From Motacilla alba alba (Eukaryota; Chordata; Aves; Passeriformes; Motacillidae): a DNA stretch of 64,000 bases. A program made the position numbers and the translations under genes. Location: assembly GCF_015832195.1 (NCBI RefSeq), contig NC_052017.1, positions 90,608,429-90,672,428 of the forward strand. The letters run 5' to 3'. How positions within the stretch are numbered: the stretch's first letter is position 1; every line of letters starts with the position of its first letter. This document shows, one piece after another, positions 48,864-60,887 of the stretch. The notes beneath the pieces are model-generated. The model did no database searches, was not told the origin of the DNA, and was given only the letters and a program-made list of their open reading frames with translations.

Positions 48864-51000
48864 CAAGAGGCAGTAACAGATGTTACTCTTGAGAGTCTAA
48901 ATCATCCTGTATACAGTGTGGGTACTTTCCTAGGGAGAGAGATTGGCAGGATGTCTTCCAAACATTACTTGTCAGTTTAACTCTTGTGTTTGTAACAGGG
49001 GCTGTGAAATAGCTGTTTCCTCTGATTTTATTTATAGATGTCTATAAATACTTCCTGAAACCCAGTCTCTTTAAGTATCACTTAATTCTGTCATGCAAGA
49101 CTTAATTACACTGACAATAAATAGACATTAGAATATTTTTAGCTAAGCATCCTGTCATGATGCTTCCTGAGCATGAAGCATGTAATGACTTAAATGTCAG
49201 TATCTGAAGGCCCTCAAAAAGATCTGAAAACAGCTGCTCGAAAATTGCCACAACTGAGCTTGTTTCCTTAAATATGAAGTACATCTTGGTACATTATGGT
49301 TATATCTGTTAGTTTTGGTAAAGTTTTTGAGAAAAGGCCATTATTTTTCTGTGGTTTCTCATAACAAGTGAAAAAAGAATGTAGCTAGCAGTGAGGCACT
49401 CCTTAAACTGATTGTCTCAAATCTCAGGTAAACATTCCATGGAAATAGTGTGAGAGCTCTCATTAAACAGAGGGTGAGTACCATCAAAAGGACTGTTTCC
49501 TTTCTAGGACCTGATCAGTAAATCCTTAAGTAAACAGCATGTAATGTATTGCTCTTGTTCAAAGAGACTTGCAGGTAATCTTTTCAGCTGCTAACTCCTG
49601 TCCAAACATCACAGATGTTGGTGACTGGGAAATACATGATCAGAATATAACAGATTAAATATCTGGGAGGTGTTAAGCTTGAGGGAGGCCTTAGTTGATG
49701 TTCTTGGACTTGGCAGGGGTTTCCTTCTTTAAAAAAAAAAAACACTAAAATATGGTGATAGTTCTAGTCTGGTTCCAACTGGATGGACTGCAGGGGAAAA
49801 GCAGTTTCTTGTAATCTGAAACATCTTAAATGTTTCAAGTTTTACTAGTACAGTTTTTATAGGCTCTTAGGGTTTCTTTGGTTGATTATTGTGGAGAAGA
49901 ATTCTTGTTAAGTTTCTTCTGGGTCTTTCCTTTTCTCCATTTAAGTTGTCTAATTTTTTATCTTTGTTTTAAACGTTGCTTAAAAGTGAGGATCAAAACC
50001 TTTGCTTATTCTTAATTTTCGCAGTCTTTCTTATTGGCCTATTAATGCTCCCTGCTGTATTTGTGTTCTGAGGCAATTGAGTGCTGGAATGGTTAAATAA
50101 TCTTTGCACTGCTTATTAGCATCACAGTTTCCTTCAGTTTGTCATTTAACATACTAGTGAAATTCCTCTCCTTGCTAAGTTAAGATCTTGTTCTTTTTTT
50201 AACCCTGACTGGTAATTACAAGCTTAATTAAGTCTTGAAAAAGAATCCTAAGCTGCAGTTGCCAGTACCTCTGCTTTTTCAAAATGTCACTTGACATGGA
50301 GGATGTACCTGTCACTCTTAGCACTCTGAGGGAACGAGAATGCATAATTCTGAAAAATCTTTCTCATTGCAGTAGAGCAGTGTTTTCTGCAGGTGGCAGG
50401 TTATGAGGAGCCTGTCTTGTATCTGAACAGCTTTCCTCATGCCTTTTGACATTATTACGTTTGGTTTATGTGTAATTCATGTTTCTAGAACCAAACCCAG
50501 CCCTTTTTTCTTTAACTGATCAATATTTCATATCTTTCTCTTTCTTTTATCATGACCTACCTACTTCTATTTCAGGGCTGTTTGCTATTTAGTTTTTTAT
50601 AGGAAACATCTTATGCAAATCTGATATCAGTATAGGCTGCATTTGCTACATAATGTTGATCACACTGGAAAGAGGTGTTCCATGAAGCTGTTTGCTGTGA
50701 TGTTTCAAACTTCTTGACCAACTTCTGTTTTGGTTCTTTCACAATGGTTGTTTTTAACTGTCAATCCATGCAGTTTTTTGACTTCTCTGAAAGGTTTGCA
50801 GGTCAACCAACTTTCCTCCATTCCAGTGTTAAAGATAGTTACTATACTGGCCCTAAGTTAGCCCGTCTGAGAAGAAATTTTATTACCCAGCTAAAAGTTC
50901 ATTATTCCCGGAAGTATTTTCAAAGCCTCGGCTGCTGTGTATAACCATAGGTTGAGTTTAATCTTCAGCTCCTCAAGTGGGTGTCTAGAGTAGGTCAGAT

Positions 51001-51795
51001 TCAGAGAATGGTTTGGGTTAAAAGGGACCTTTCAAGACCATTTAGTTCTACCCTCCTGCTGTGGGTAGGGATACCTTCCACTGGACCAGGTTGCTCAAAG
51101 CCCTGAGTTGTTCAAACTACCTGGCCTTGAACTCTTAAAATGATGGGGCTTCCACAGCTCGGGGAAGTTGTTCCAGTGCCTCATCACCTTCATGGTAAAA
51201 AAATTTCCTCCTTAAGTCCAATCAGAATCTACCCTCTTTTAGTTTAAAATGTCAACCTCTCTACTTTACTACAGGCCTTGGTAAAAAGTCTTTCCTAATC
51301 TTCTTCTAAGCCACCTGTATATGTTAAAAGGCTGCAATGCGGTCTCCTTGGAGCCTTCTGCAGGCTGAACCACCCCAGCTCTCTCTGCCTGTCATGGTCA
51401 GAGGGTGCTCCATCCCTCTGACCATATTCATGGCCCTACTCTGAGCTGTCTTCAATAGGTCCATGTCCTTCTTCTGTTGGAGATCCCAGAGAAGATACAC
51501 CCCTCTCCAGATGGGGTCTCACCAGAGCAAAGTAGAGGGGCAAAATCCTCTCCCTCAGCCTGCTGGCCACGCTGCTTTTGAGGCAGCCCAGGATACAAGC
51601 ACATTGTTGACTCAAGTCCCATTCTTCTTGCACCAGTACCCCCAAGTCATTTTCTGCTGGGCTGTTCCCAATCCATTAATCCTCCAGCCTGCACTGGTAC
51701 CACGGGTTGTCCTAGCCTCAATGCAAGACCTTGTGTTTAGTCTTGTTGAACGTCATGAGGTTAAGATGGCACTGATGATAAGACCTGTCAAAACA
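51001..51795 (-). mobile_element. CR1 LINE, 3' UTR into ORF2
   Basis: Reverse complement of CR1: 'AGAGAATGGTTTGGGTTAAA', 'ACTGGACCAGGTTGCTCAAA', 'GAAGTTGTTCCAGTGCCTCA', 'CTGCAATGCGGTCTCCTTGG', 'CAGATGGGGTCTCACCAGAG', 'CTGCTGGCCACGCTGCTTTT', 'AAGACCTTGTGTTTAGTCTT', 'GTTGAACGTCATGAGGTT'. It is about 800 bp, 5'-truncated and moderately diverged. Frames on the opposite strand (for example 51463-51903) are shadows of this repeat. Confidence 0.93.
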
Positions 51796-54417
51796 GCTGC
51801 TTATTCCTCCTTAACCTTGGCAGGGGGAGTAGAGGGGTTGTTTTTTGCTGCAAAAACTTTGATGCCCTCTGAAGAGAGTGCAAAAGAAATGATAGAAATA
51901 TAAAAGGCACTCGTCTTCCTGAGAGTCTTTCGTAAGACTTCAGTAAAGGAATTTAAGCTGTGATATCTTCATGGTTTTTATTATTTGCATACCTCTGCAG
52001 TAATATGGGAATTAAAATAAATGCCCTTGATGATTTGTAAGAGACAGTGGGATTCCTTTCACTCTGCAGTGTCATTTGCATATGCATTTTTTTTCAGGGT
52101 TATGCAGAACATGTTTAAACTTCTACTGGTGTAAAGTGGTGTGGGAGGTAAACTTGCAGCCAGTATATAAACTTGCAGTTTGTTTTAGGACAGTGTTATT
52201 TTATAAATGCATCTGAGAAGTCAATAACTGTATGAATGTAATACTAATCCAGTATGGGTTGCTGTTTACTTAAAAACAAGTTGAAGAAACAAAGTTGTGG
52301 CCCTCTATTCAGTGTGGTTTACTTCACCGTTTGGACTAATGCTCTCAGTTGGCTTGCTAGCCATGCCTATTCAAGCATTCACCAGCTGGCACTGGTAGAT
52401 AAGCTGCTGACAGGTATTTTTTAAATTCTGTATACCTGAAGCACCTACAATGCAAGAATTCAGGAGAGCTGTGTAGTGCAATTGTTTATACCATGAATTT
52501 AAGGTAGGTCTGAATTTCCATTGAAGTGATGGTAATTGTGTGCTTTGAGGAATGTCATTCCTCATTTAAAATGAATTTGAAGATGTTCAGGTGTTTCCTC
52601 AGTTTACTTTCTGTTAAGACTCTGCTTTCGTTGTTAGAAGATCTTTTCACTGGAAAGGTATCCAAGGTTCATAGGCTTTGGAGTTGAAGTTTGGTGATCC
52701 AGGAATCTCTTATAGGGACAGATTTTGTTGCATGAACTACATGGCCTTCCCTTAGACCTTGTGGCTTAGATACAAATTGGAAAAGTAGGGTGTATATAAG
52801 AAGGCAGTGGGCAGGCAATGCATTTCTGTTCTGATGTTTTGTACCAGAACAAAAAATTCTTACATCTCATAGCCTTTCTTCCTTAGGGCAGCACTGTTCT
52901 CAGGTTTTTTGGCTTTTTAATTTTTCTTGTGTGTGCAAAGTACTCTATGAAGTGTTGATACTTCCTATTGCAAAGAGTTTAATACTGGAAACTTGGCCAA
53001 ACCAGCTCCTGGCATTCAAAACCAGCCTCAGCAAGGTGTTAAACAACAACACTCTTTTTTTCTCCAGAAAGACGACTCTGTGACATCTGAAGGGTAAACC
53101 TTGGGCATTGATCAAATCATGAAGCAGAACAGTTTCTGCTATGTCCTTGAATTTTTAGTGAGCATTACAGGTACAGCTTGGAGGCTCGTGTTCCACCGCA
53201 GGCTTGACTGGTGGGAGAATGAGTGAATGATGATTTATATCTTTTTGAGGAGCAGCAAAGACATCTGTGATCAAGCTGATAGAGCTGAGATGTTCAGACA
53301 CTTAGGTAGTTCAGGTAACTTTTGAGATTCTCTAAACAGACATTTTTGAGCTCCTGGGGATGTGGCTTACAGTGGAGTTCTGTGGCCATTTTAAACTATA
53401 CTGCTGCTGAAAGGAGTGCTCCTGCCATCTTTCCTCAGGCTGGACTGTTTCCCTTTTGCCACCAAAGATATTCATGAAGCTATGCAGTAAACCAGACTGG
53501 GGACCTGATTATGGGAAAAACTAAAACAATAACAGGCATCACCTCCACACCTGAGGTTTAACCCGCATGGGATAAATGCATTGGAAACATGAGAGTGGGA
53601 GACAAGGACTGGCAGGACTAATTTTGTTGGGTTTTTATGCTGGTTTAGGATGTTTGAAACTACAGAGTTTAATTTCTCTCCTGCTTCTCACTAGAAAAGA
53701 ATTGTAGCAAAAAATGTAAAGCTCGTGTTTATAATGCAGTTTATAGTTAGTTAATTGTGAGTTGCAGGATTGCTTACTGTTCTCGTGTTTACCTGATGCC
53801 TTGGTTCAGAAGCTGCTTCTGCAGTCTTGCCTTTGTCCTCTGTGAGGGGAAAGGATCTCTTTGTTTCCTCATGTTTGGTGTTTTGGACGAATCTTCTGTC
53901 TCCTGCAGCCAGTATGCATCTGATCTCCAGTCAGTGTGATCCCAGAGGGAATGTATAGCAGTGGGCAGAAGAGCCAAGTCAGGAGTTCAAAATAGGAATG
54001 TCCCACAAATTGTTTTACTGATAACTTGTATCAAAATAGCAGCCCTTTTCTAAATGCTAAGAAACATGTGAAATTGAGGATGCTTAAGTTGTGAGTATGG
54101 TGGATATTTTAATGAGGGAAGGGCTATGTGTGTAGTGTCAAAGGCTGTTGAAACCCAGGGCAGCTTATTTTAATACTGCAAATGGGGAGTGGAATGAAAA
54201 TAAAAATCCCTCTTTTCATGTGAGATAAACTGAGCAGATGAGCAACCTTAATTACACTTCATTTTTTTTCATTCTCTGAGAAGTTAAATGATGTCTCATG
54301 ACACAGCACAAAACTAAATTTTATTAACAAAGTATTGTAAAAATCTATTACTGAGTTCAATTCAAAACTTGCCTTTAGTACTAAAGTGTTCTAATAAATA
54401 ATTATTCTTGTTTGCAG

Positions 54418-54607
54418 ATAACTACTCTTATTAATCATAAGGATAAACCAAAGCGTTCAGACAAGACTCTGCAAGCCATCCAGCGAGTGGGCCAAGCTGT
54501 TAACCTGGCAGTCGGGAGATTTGTTACTGTGGGTGAAGCCATAGCCAACGAAAACCATGAATTGAAGGAGGAAATGAGTGTTGCTTGCGTCGAGGCAAGG
54601 AGAGCAG
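54418..54607 (+). CDS. CTNNAL1: CTNNAL1 (alpha-catulin) exon 2
   Basis: A 190-bp exon encoding residues 43-105 plus the first base of Gly106. It follows TTATTCTTGTTTGCAG and ends at CAG/GTATGT. The translation contains SDKTLQAIQRVGQAVNLAVG and GEAIANEN, which match human alpha-catulin almost residue for residue in the first helical segment of the vinculin/alpha-catenin homology region. This helical bundle is where alpha-catenins bind beta-catenin, but alpha-catulin is not known as a strong cadherin-complex partner. The later part (LKEEMSVACVEARRA) is more diverged but collinear. Entry phase 0 fits exon 1 and exit phase 1 fits exon 3, so this is an intact functional exon. Confidence 0.96.
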
Positions 54608-57600
54608 GTATGTAGTTACTCATGGAATTGTACTTGTGCCATTTTTGGCACACTATTTTTAGTGTCAGGCATAATGTAAGAACTTTATTATTTAATTGCT
54701 TGATGAACCTTCCTCTGCTGGTTCATTCAAGGCCTGATCGTTACCTGATTTTTGTCACTTACTTAAATTGCTGTCATCTTACGAACAGGGAATGGAATTG
54801 TGTGTTGGCTTTGATTTTTATAGGATCATTTGCCTCAAGGAATTACCTGACTGCTCTTTTTTTATGATCTTACTACAGACAAAGAGCAGAGTGTTTGGAA
54901 TACAACTTTAGAGTTTATTGCTGCCAAGTTAAAACAGTGGAGTATTTTAAGTTGAGTGTTATGCTATTGAGGTCACTGCATTCCAAATCTGTGTCTGAAT
55001 GAAGGTCAGTGTCAACCCATATTTCATCAGGACTGAGTAAGATGACTCACATCAGTCATCTGATGACTCCCCTCACTAGAATGAAAATCATGTTGTGCTT
55101 GCCTTTTTGCTGGATTCAAGTTTTGTTGCAAACTTGCTGTGTGTATGAATTGAATATGAAGTGTGGATAATTGAGTTGCCTGCTGTCACTCTCCTTTCCC
55201 CAGAAGACTCCCTTTAGGCAAATAGGGGATTGCATTCTCTGATGCTGTAGGACAATGTCAGTGTCGTGCTAAAAACTGCTTTCCTAGATTCTAAATAGTA
55301 TTCCATGCCTAATATTTCAGTGGCCATCAGTAAATGCATATTCTTAGATCTGCAGTGAAGGCTTCAATATGACATCTAGTAGAATGTTCCTTTTGTTGTT
55401 AGTGGGGTGAGGTTTTGTTTTTGCTTTCAAATCCTTTTGAATTGTGGGAAATTCTACTCCACGCTTTCCCAGTTTGAGCAGGTGGATGAACCTGCAAGTG
55501 TGATACACATTCTGCTTGCTGTGGCTTCAGGGAGACAATCTTGAACTTGTTTATTTGTGGGGACAAATAAATGACCCTTCAACAACCCTTCAACACTAAT
55601 GTCTTGATTACTGCAGGACGGAGCAGTATTCTACTCCAGTGGGTTATTGTATTTGAAAGTGATCTGTTAAGTTAAAAAGGGGGCTGAGGTGGCTGTTTGG
55701 TTTTTATCTTTGAAATGACCTCAGAGTCCTGGGGGACTTGTCTTTGCTGTCCTAACTGGTGTAAATATTGTTGGATCGCTGTTCTGCCCTCAGACTTTGA
55801 GGATGCAGTTCATACTATTACTTGTGATTAAATGAAAGAAGCTTAGAAATTGGGCATGGTGCTGTAAAAAATCCTCTGAAAATCTCTCAACAATGAGTCA
55901 CACTGTCTAGAAACACGCTGCTGATGAATGATTGTTCTTGTGATTTGAAGGACTATTCTGGATAAACTTTAGACTGAAAATTCCTAGTTGCTCCAGTAAA
56001 CTTGGCTGCAAACAGAAATGTCCTAATTTAAAAACATTCCATTTGTTATGTGAAGCATGTGTTTTCTCTTCAGAGATCCAAGTAAAATGCTGACAAGACA
56101 AAATTGCCAAAGTTCACATCGATAATCTCAGCTGCTGGAAGAGCAGTGCAGTCTGAATCTCTGTTTTTTAACTTGCCAGTTACACTGTGGTTAAGTATTT
56201 TTTTTCTCCCTGTCACTGTGCAGGAGGAGCTCAGAACCTAAAAATAGTCTACAATACTGTATCCCAGCAAAAGACTATAGTTCTTTTGTATTGAAAGTTT
56301 TATTTCCTGTTATGCAGTAATAGCCTCAGTCTAGAGGAGTGAAGATATGGCCTGTTTACATTTCTGTCAGCCTCACGTTTACTTTGACATGGCTCAGTTG
56401 TTCCCTGCATTTGAGGTCTAACTTAGGGCTTACGTGGGAAATTCAGTATAGCAAACATGTTTGCTCCTGGTTATTTGTTTGGTAGGGGGAGGGTTTTTTG
56501 TGCCAGTTGTATCTCTGTGGACTGCTCAGTGTTGGACAAAGTAACATAGTCCTTTGAGTGGATAAATGTTGTCTGAACTCAGTTTCTGAACATGGTTACT
56601 CAAGTGCCATTTTTAATAACTTTGGTGTTCCCAAGCAAGCCAAAAAAATTTCCTGGACAATTAGAGCCAAGAATATAGTCCATATTAATGAACCCTATGT
56701 TCTGAGGGCATAGGCAGCAGAAAGCCTTTGCTCTTTAGGGCAGGGAATCTGATAGAGTTGTTTATACTTCTTTTTAGCCAATAAATTAGATTGTGTCTTA
56801 GGAATGGAGATTTTACATGGCATAAAAGATTTCAACGCAAAAGGATTTAGAACATTAAGCATCTCAATTTCTGAGAAAAGTAGGGAGTCTTTAAATCAAT
56901 TGCATATTCTGCAGAGGCTTTGAAGGATGACAGATGTTGTATCTGTTTCTTGAGAAGGGTATAATCAGTGATTTGAAGTGTTTCAGACTTGTTATGACTA
57001 TTTCCTTGTAATAAACCTTGTAATTTGATTGACTCAAAATAGAATCCTAAAACACTGCAGAGGGTCATGTAGCAGATTTTGGGTAACGTTATTCTTGCAC
57101 TGTGTCAATGTTTACAGTGACAATATAGTAGTGGAATTCAACTTACAGAAGCACATTTTAGATGCCCATCTGTGATTTTTTTTTGGTCTTCATTTTCTGT
57201 CTAAAAACAAGGAAAGACTGGCTAATTTAAAAGAGAAAGAACATATCAGGAATAAGTGTCATAGCTTTTTCAGTATTCTCTGCTGGTTGACTACATAGCC
57301 CTAAAGAAAGACGTGGAGTAAAATAAAAGCTATTTTTGCTTTGTTTTTAGTACAGAGAGGGCTAAATTAAGAAGGCTGAAAATGGAAATTTAAATGGATA
57401 AATGGAATCGCAGAATAACTGAAGTTGTAAGGGTCATTTTAACTCCCAGGAATGGAGATCATGCAATTTTTTTTACATTGCTCATTTCTTACTTCTTTCT
57501 TCTGCCCTTACTTAAGAGTATTTGACTACCTTTGCTGTAGGGAAAGTATTTTTTTACATCTTGTTCCATCACCAAACCTACTGGGATCAGTCTGTCTGTG

Positions 57601-60600
57601 TGTCTCCATACCTGGCCCCTAGGGGAATAGATGTAGAGCACAGAAAGCTCTGCCACTGACCTTCTCTTCTTGGGGCAGAATAAACTGCCCCCTTCAAGCT
57701 CTCCCCTTATGTCACTTGCTCCGCTATGTCAGCTGAGGTGTTGAGGAGCCCAGAAGTGGGCATGGTACTCCAGATGCTGCTTCACAAGTGCCAAAAGGAA
57801 GGGAGGAATCATTTCTGCAGCCTTTCACATGCAGCTGGCCATTATTACTGACTCCTGTTCAACTCTTTGTTGGCCCCCCATGTCTTTCCCCACGAAGATT
57901 CCCTGTTGACATCTGATCTCAGCATGTAGGGCTGAGTGATCTTACCCTGGCCCAGATGTGGTATTTACTGACCTTGTTGGCCTTCACAGATTTTCTATCA
58001 GATCATTTTTTTTCAGCCTGTTCCTCTGTGTAGCAGCCCTGTCCTCCACAGTATCAGACCCTCACCCACTTTGGTATTGTTCACACACGTGCTGAGCATA
58101 CTGAGTAATCATCCAGGGAATAGTTTTGATGACTCCTTTCAGCCCCAGAGGTACACCACTGGAAGTTGACCCCCCAGTGAATTTTGTACCTGTTATCAGC
58201 ATCCCCAAGCCCAACAGTCGGGTTCATTTTCTACCCACCTTCTTGTTCACTTAATCCATATCCCTAGATGAAGTTATAAGGAAACTATGGGAGATCATGG
58301 CAGGGGCTGTGCTGAAGCTGAGATGCACAGCTTTGGTTACTTTATTTAAAAAACAGCATCTTCTCGTTGTAGAAGGCACTCAAATCAATAAGGGACTATT
58401 CACCTTGGCAGGTCTTTGATGGCTCTTCCTGATTGTTTTTTCTGCTTAATGTGGTAATGTCTTCCAAGATTATTTTCATGGTAATCCTGGAGGCTGATGT
58501 AAGGCTGATTAGCCCACAATAACCTGATTTTTTCTTGTTAACATTCTTTGATGTGGATGTGACAGTTGTCTTTCTGTCATTGGAAATATCACCCAATTGT
58601 CATAATCTCTCAGTCATGACAGGAGAATTACAGTGACACTGAACTGTTTCTTTGACATGCTCAGATGTGCTTTATGGACTGGTGTACACCCAGCTGGTAT
58701 AGCTTCCCTAGCTCCGTCTCTTTACCATAGCAGGTCTTGTTTTTTGTAGCTTGCTCCCAGGGCTTAATTCCTGTTCCTGTAGTTGCAGATCTGTAGGCAA
58801 AGGAGGAAGCCTTTGTTCTGTTACCAGAAGTCTTGAGTTTCTGTGGCTGTCTGCAGCTTTTGACAGGCAGATGTTGCAGATGTTTCAGTGTTCTCTGATA
58901 ACTCTTTGTATAACTAGCTGCTTCACGTATTACTTGATTCATCCTCAAGAAGGTGAACCCCATAGCATAAGAAACAGGTTAATGATGTGCATTCTTTCTT
59001 GGCTGCCAAAAGAACTTTGCATCTGTTTTAATTGTTCTCTGTGTGATTCTGCAGCATTTTATGTTGTCACAGATATTGTGAAGTCCCAGAAATAGGTTAA
59101 TCTGCTGACAAATGTGAAAAAGTAGAGACTGGTGTGTAGTGAAATTAGTTGGACTGTGGAGAAGACAATGGCCAGTGTGTTTTACTGTCAAATGATCTCT
59201 TTACCTGACTGGAGACTTGTCCTACAGCTTCACTGCCAGTGCCTCTGGCTGCCCCTCACTCTTTGAGCTGCAGCTGTACTTTTATAAGTCCTCTTGCTTC
59301 TATCCATTTTCAGGGCCTTCAGCTGTGGAACTTGCTGTTTCGGACTGTACCGTAGTATGGTATATTGGGGTGACTGATTATTTGGAGCATGCCTTTTGTG
59401 ACCTGGCTTGGTCCCAGCAAATGTACTGGAAGTTCCTTTTCATAATGCAATACTATTTAGGCAGCTTAAGAACCCAAGGGATTACAATTATCAGAGGAGA
59501 GAAGCATTATGAAATGTGGAGCTTTGTGGTTTGAAGGACTGTCAGGCTATCCTTGTTCTATAATGTGGGTATTTCTGGAGTACCAGAATAATGCAGGTTC
59601 TTCAAATGGGAGCACTGGCATTATCAGGCTTTTGGAGTATTTTGCCTGCCTAGGTGAATTACCTTTCTTGAGGTTTTGAAGATGAGTCATAGGGAATTTG
59701 ATCAAAGCTCCTAGATTTTATCTTTAAGGACAATCTATAGGTCAGTTGTGGGTTGATCATCTTGTCTTGCATGCTAACAAAAATCACGTCTCAGAGCTTG
59801 CCTGAGCTCAGTCTCCCAACATCTCTTCTCTGGTTACAGACTAAGAAATTGCTGTTTTTCCTGTATTGCACTGCTATCTAGGGTACTCCAGAAGATTCAA
59901 TTGGATATGGTCTGTGTTTCTTTCTCAGATAAGGAAATCCATTAGCTGCACTGGATGTAGAGTTTTTACCTGCATAAAAAATAAAAGTGGTCAGTTAAGC
60001 CTTTTTAACTATCTATTTAACTAAATCCAAGTTGAATAAAAAGATGGTGAGGAACTGTAAGTCAGTGCTTCCTTGCCTTTTTTCCTCTCCTATCTCTGAC
60101 AGCGCCCTGTTTAGTGGCCCTCCTTTGAATGTAAAGTGCATTTGCCTCACTATAATGCTTCAGTCCTCCAGGTTGTAATGTTATGTTTGGAATCTCTTTA
60201 TTATTCATGCCTGGACACTTCTACAGGAATAGGAAACCTGTAAATTGTGGTAATGCTAATTGAAATTTGGAAAGTGGAGGGGACTTTATAGTTCTTTCTT
60301 CCTTGCTCCATCCCACTCTTTCAGTGGATTGATGCTGCAAATGTGGATACTGGTGTGACTTTGGCTATTAAAATCACAAAAATACCTCCCATGAATGTTT
60401 TTCTCCCTCCACACTCCCTAATTCTGCCTATCACTCCCCCTTCAAATAGCTGCACATTACTGTAAGGAAATTAGTGTATGTTACAGATGGAAGAATAAGG
60501 TAGTAGTCAATAGTAATCCACATTCAAATATGAAGAGGGTGCCACCAACAGTCAATCGAAGGAAGTAAAGTGAAATAAAAAGAATTGTAGATAGCTCTGA

Positions 60601-60699
60601 AATTGTCTTATCCCTCAAAAGTAAAAGTTAAGAATGCTTAATAGCCCAGTATCTTTCTTCTAAGTATGGAAAGTCACTTTATTTTTCTTTTCCTTCCAG
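54608..60699 (+). other. CTNNAL1 intron 2
   Basis: A 6,092-bp intron from GTATGT to an ATTTTTCTTTTCCTTCCAG acceptor. It carries one long, old minus-strand CR1 (57405-58640). Elsewhere it shows no recognised repeat, RNA or gene. An open run of about 105 codons at 59217-59534 (+) starts at a non-ATG codon and matches nothing I know. Confidence 0.93.
57405..58640 (-). mobile_element. Old CR1 LINE, 3' UTR and part of ORF2
   Basis: About 1.2 kb, diverged. Read on the + strand it begins with a CR1-like terminus ('AATCGCAGAATAACTGAAGT'). It passes through 'TCCAGATGCTGCTTCACAAG', 'GGCCTTCACAGATTTTC', 'TGTTATCAGCATCCCCAAGC' and 'GGGCTGTGCTGAAGCTGAGA', and reaches 'TCGTTGTAGAAGGCACTCAA' and 'GGAGGCTGATGTAAGGCTGA', the reverse complement of the RT-domain stretch encoding the palm and fingers. 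Many indels are present and no frame survives. Divergence is clearly higher than in the copies at 51.0 and 62.2 kb, implying an older subfamily. Confidence 0.75.
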
Positions 60700-60887
60700 G
60701 TGAAACAATTGCACAGCTTACAGATGTGGCAAGCTTGGATCATCCAGAATCTGATAGCCACATAACAATCTTTACAGACAAAACGGGTGTGGTGAAAGCT
60801 GCACGGTTGTTGCTTTCTTCTGTCACAAAGGTGTTGGTGTTAGCAGACAGAATTGTTATTAAGCAAATTATAACTTCCAGGAACAAG
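60700..60887 (+). CDS. CTNNAL1: CTNNAL1 (alpha-catulin) exon 3
   Basis: A 188-bp exon encoding the end of Gly106 and residues 107-168. It follows a long pyrimidine tract ending CCTTCCAG and stops in phase 0 at AAG/GTATTG. The translation holds ITIFTDKTGVVKAARLLLSS, VTKVL and IVIKQIITSRNK, strongly conserved with human alpha-catulin and typical of the second helix pair of the vinculin/alpha-catenin N-terminal domain. The segment TDVASLDHPESDSH is more variable. The exon starts with GT, so the intron-exon junction reads CAG/GTGAAA, itself donor-like (see findings). The next expected residues in human (starting VLATMERLEK) are not encoded in the remaining 3.1 kb, so exon 4 lies beyond the window. 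Confidence 0.96.

Larger units (their letters stand above)
33448..54417 (+). other. CTNNAL1 intron 1
   Basis: A 20,970-bp intron from GTAGGA to a TTATTCTTGTTTGCAG acceptor. It contains CR1 fragments at 36531, 37478, 39640, 47403 and 51001, an LTR at 47784, and several homopolymers and tandem duplications. I see no further gene in it. Unannotated stretches (33.96-35.3, 35.6-36.5, 40.7-47.4, 48.9-51.0 and 51.8-54.4 kb) show no recognisable repeat or coding sequence. Confidence 0.9.

Noticed and set aside
51463..51903. A 146-codon + strand frame
   Set aside because: It lies antisense to a CR1 3' UTR/ORF2 copy, so it is a shadow of the repeat.
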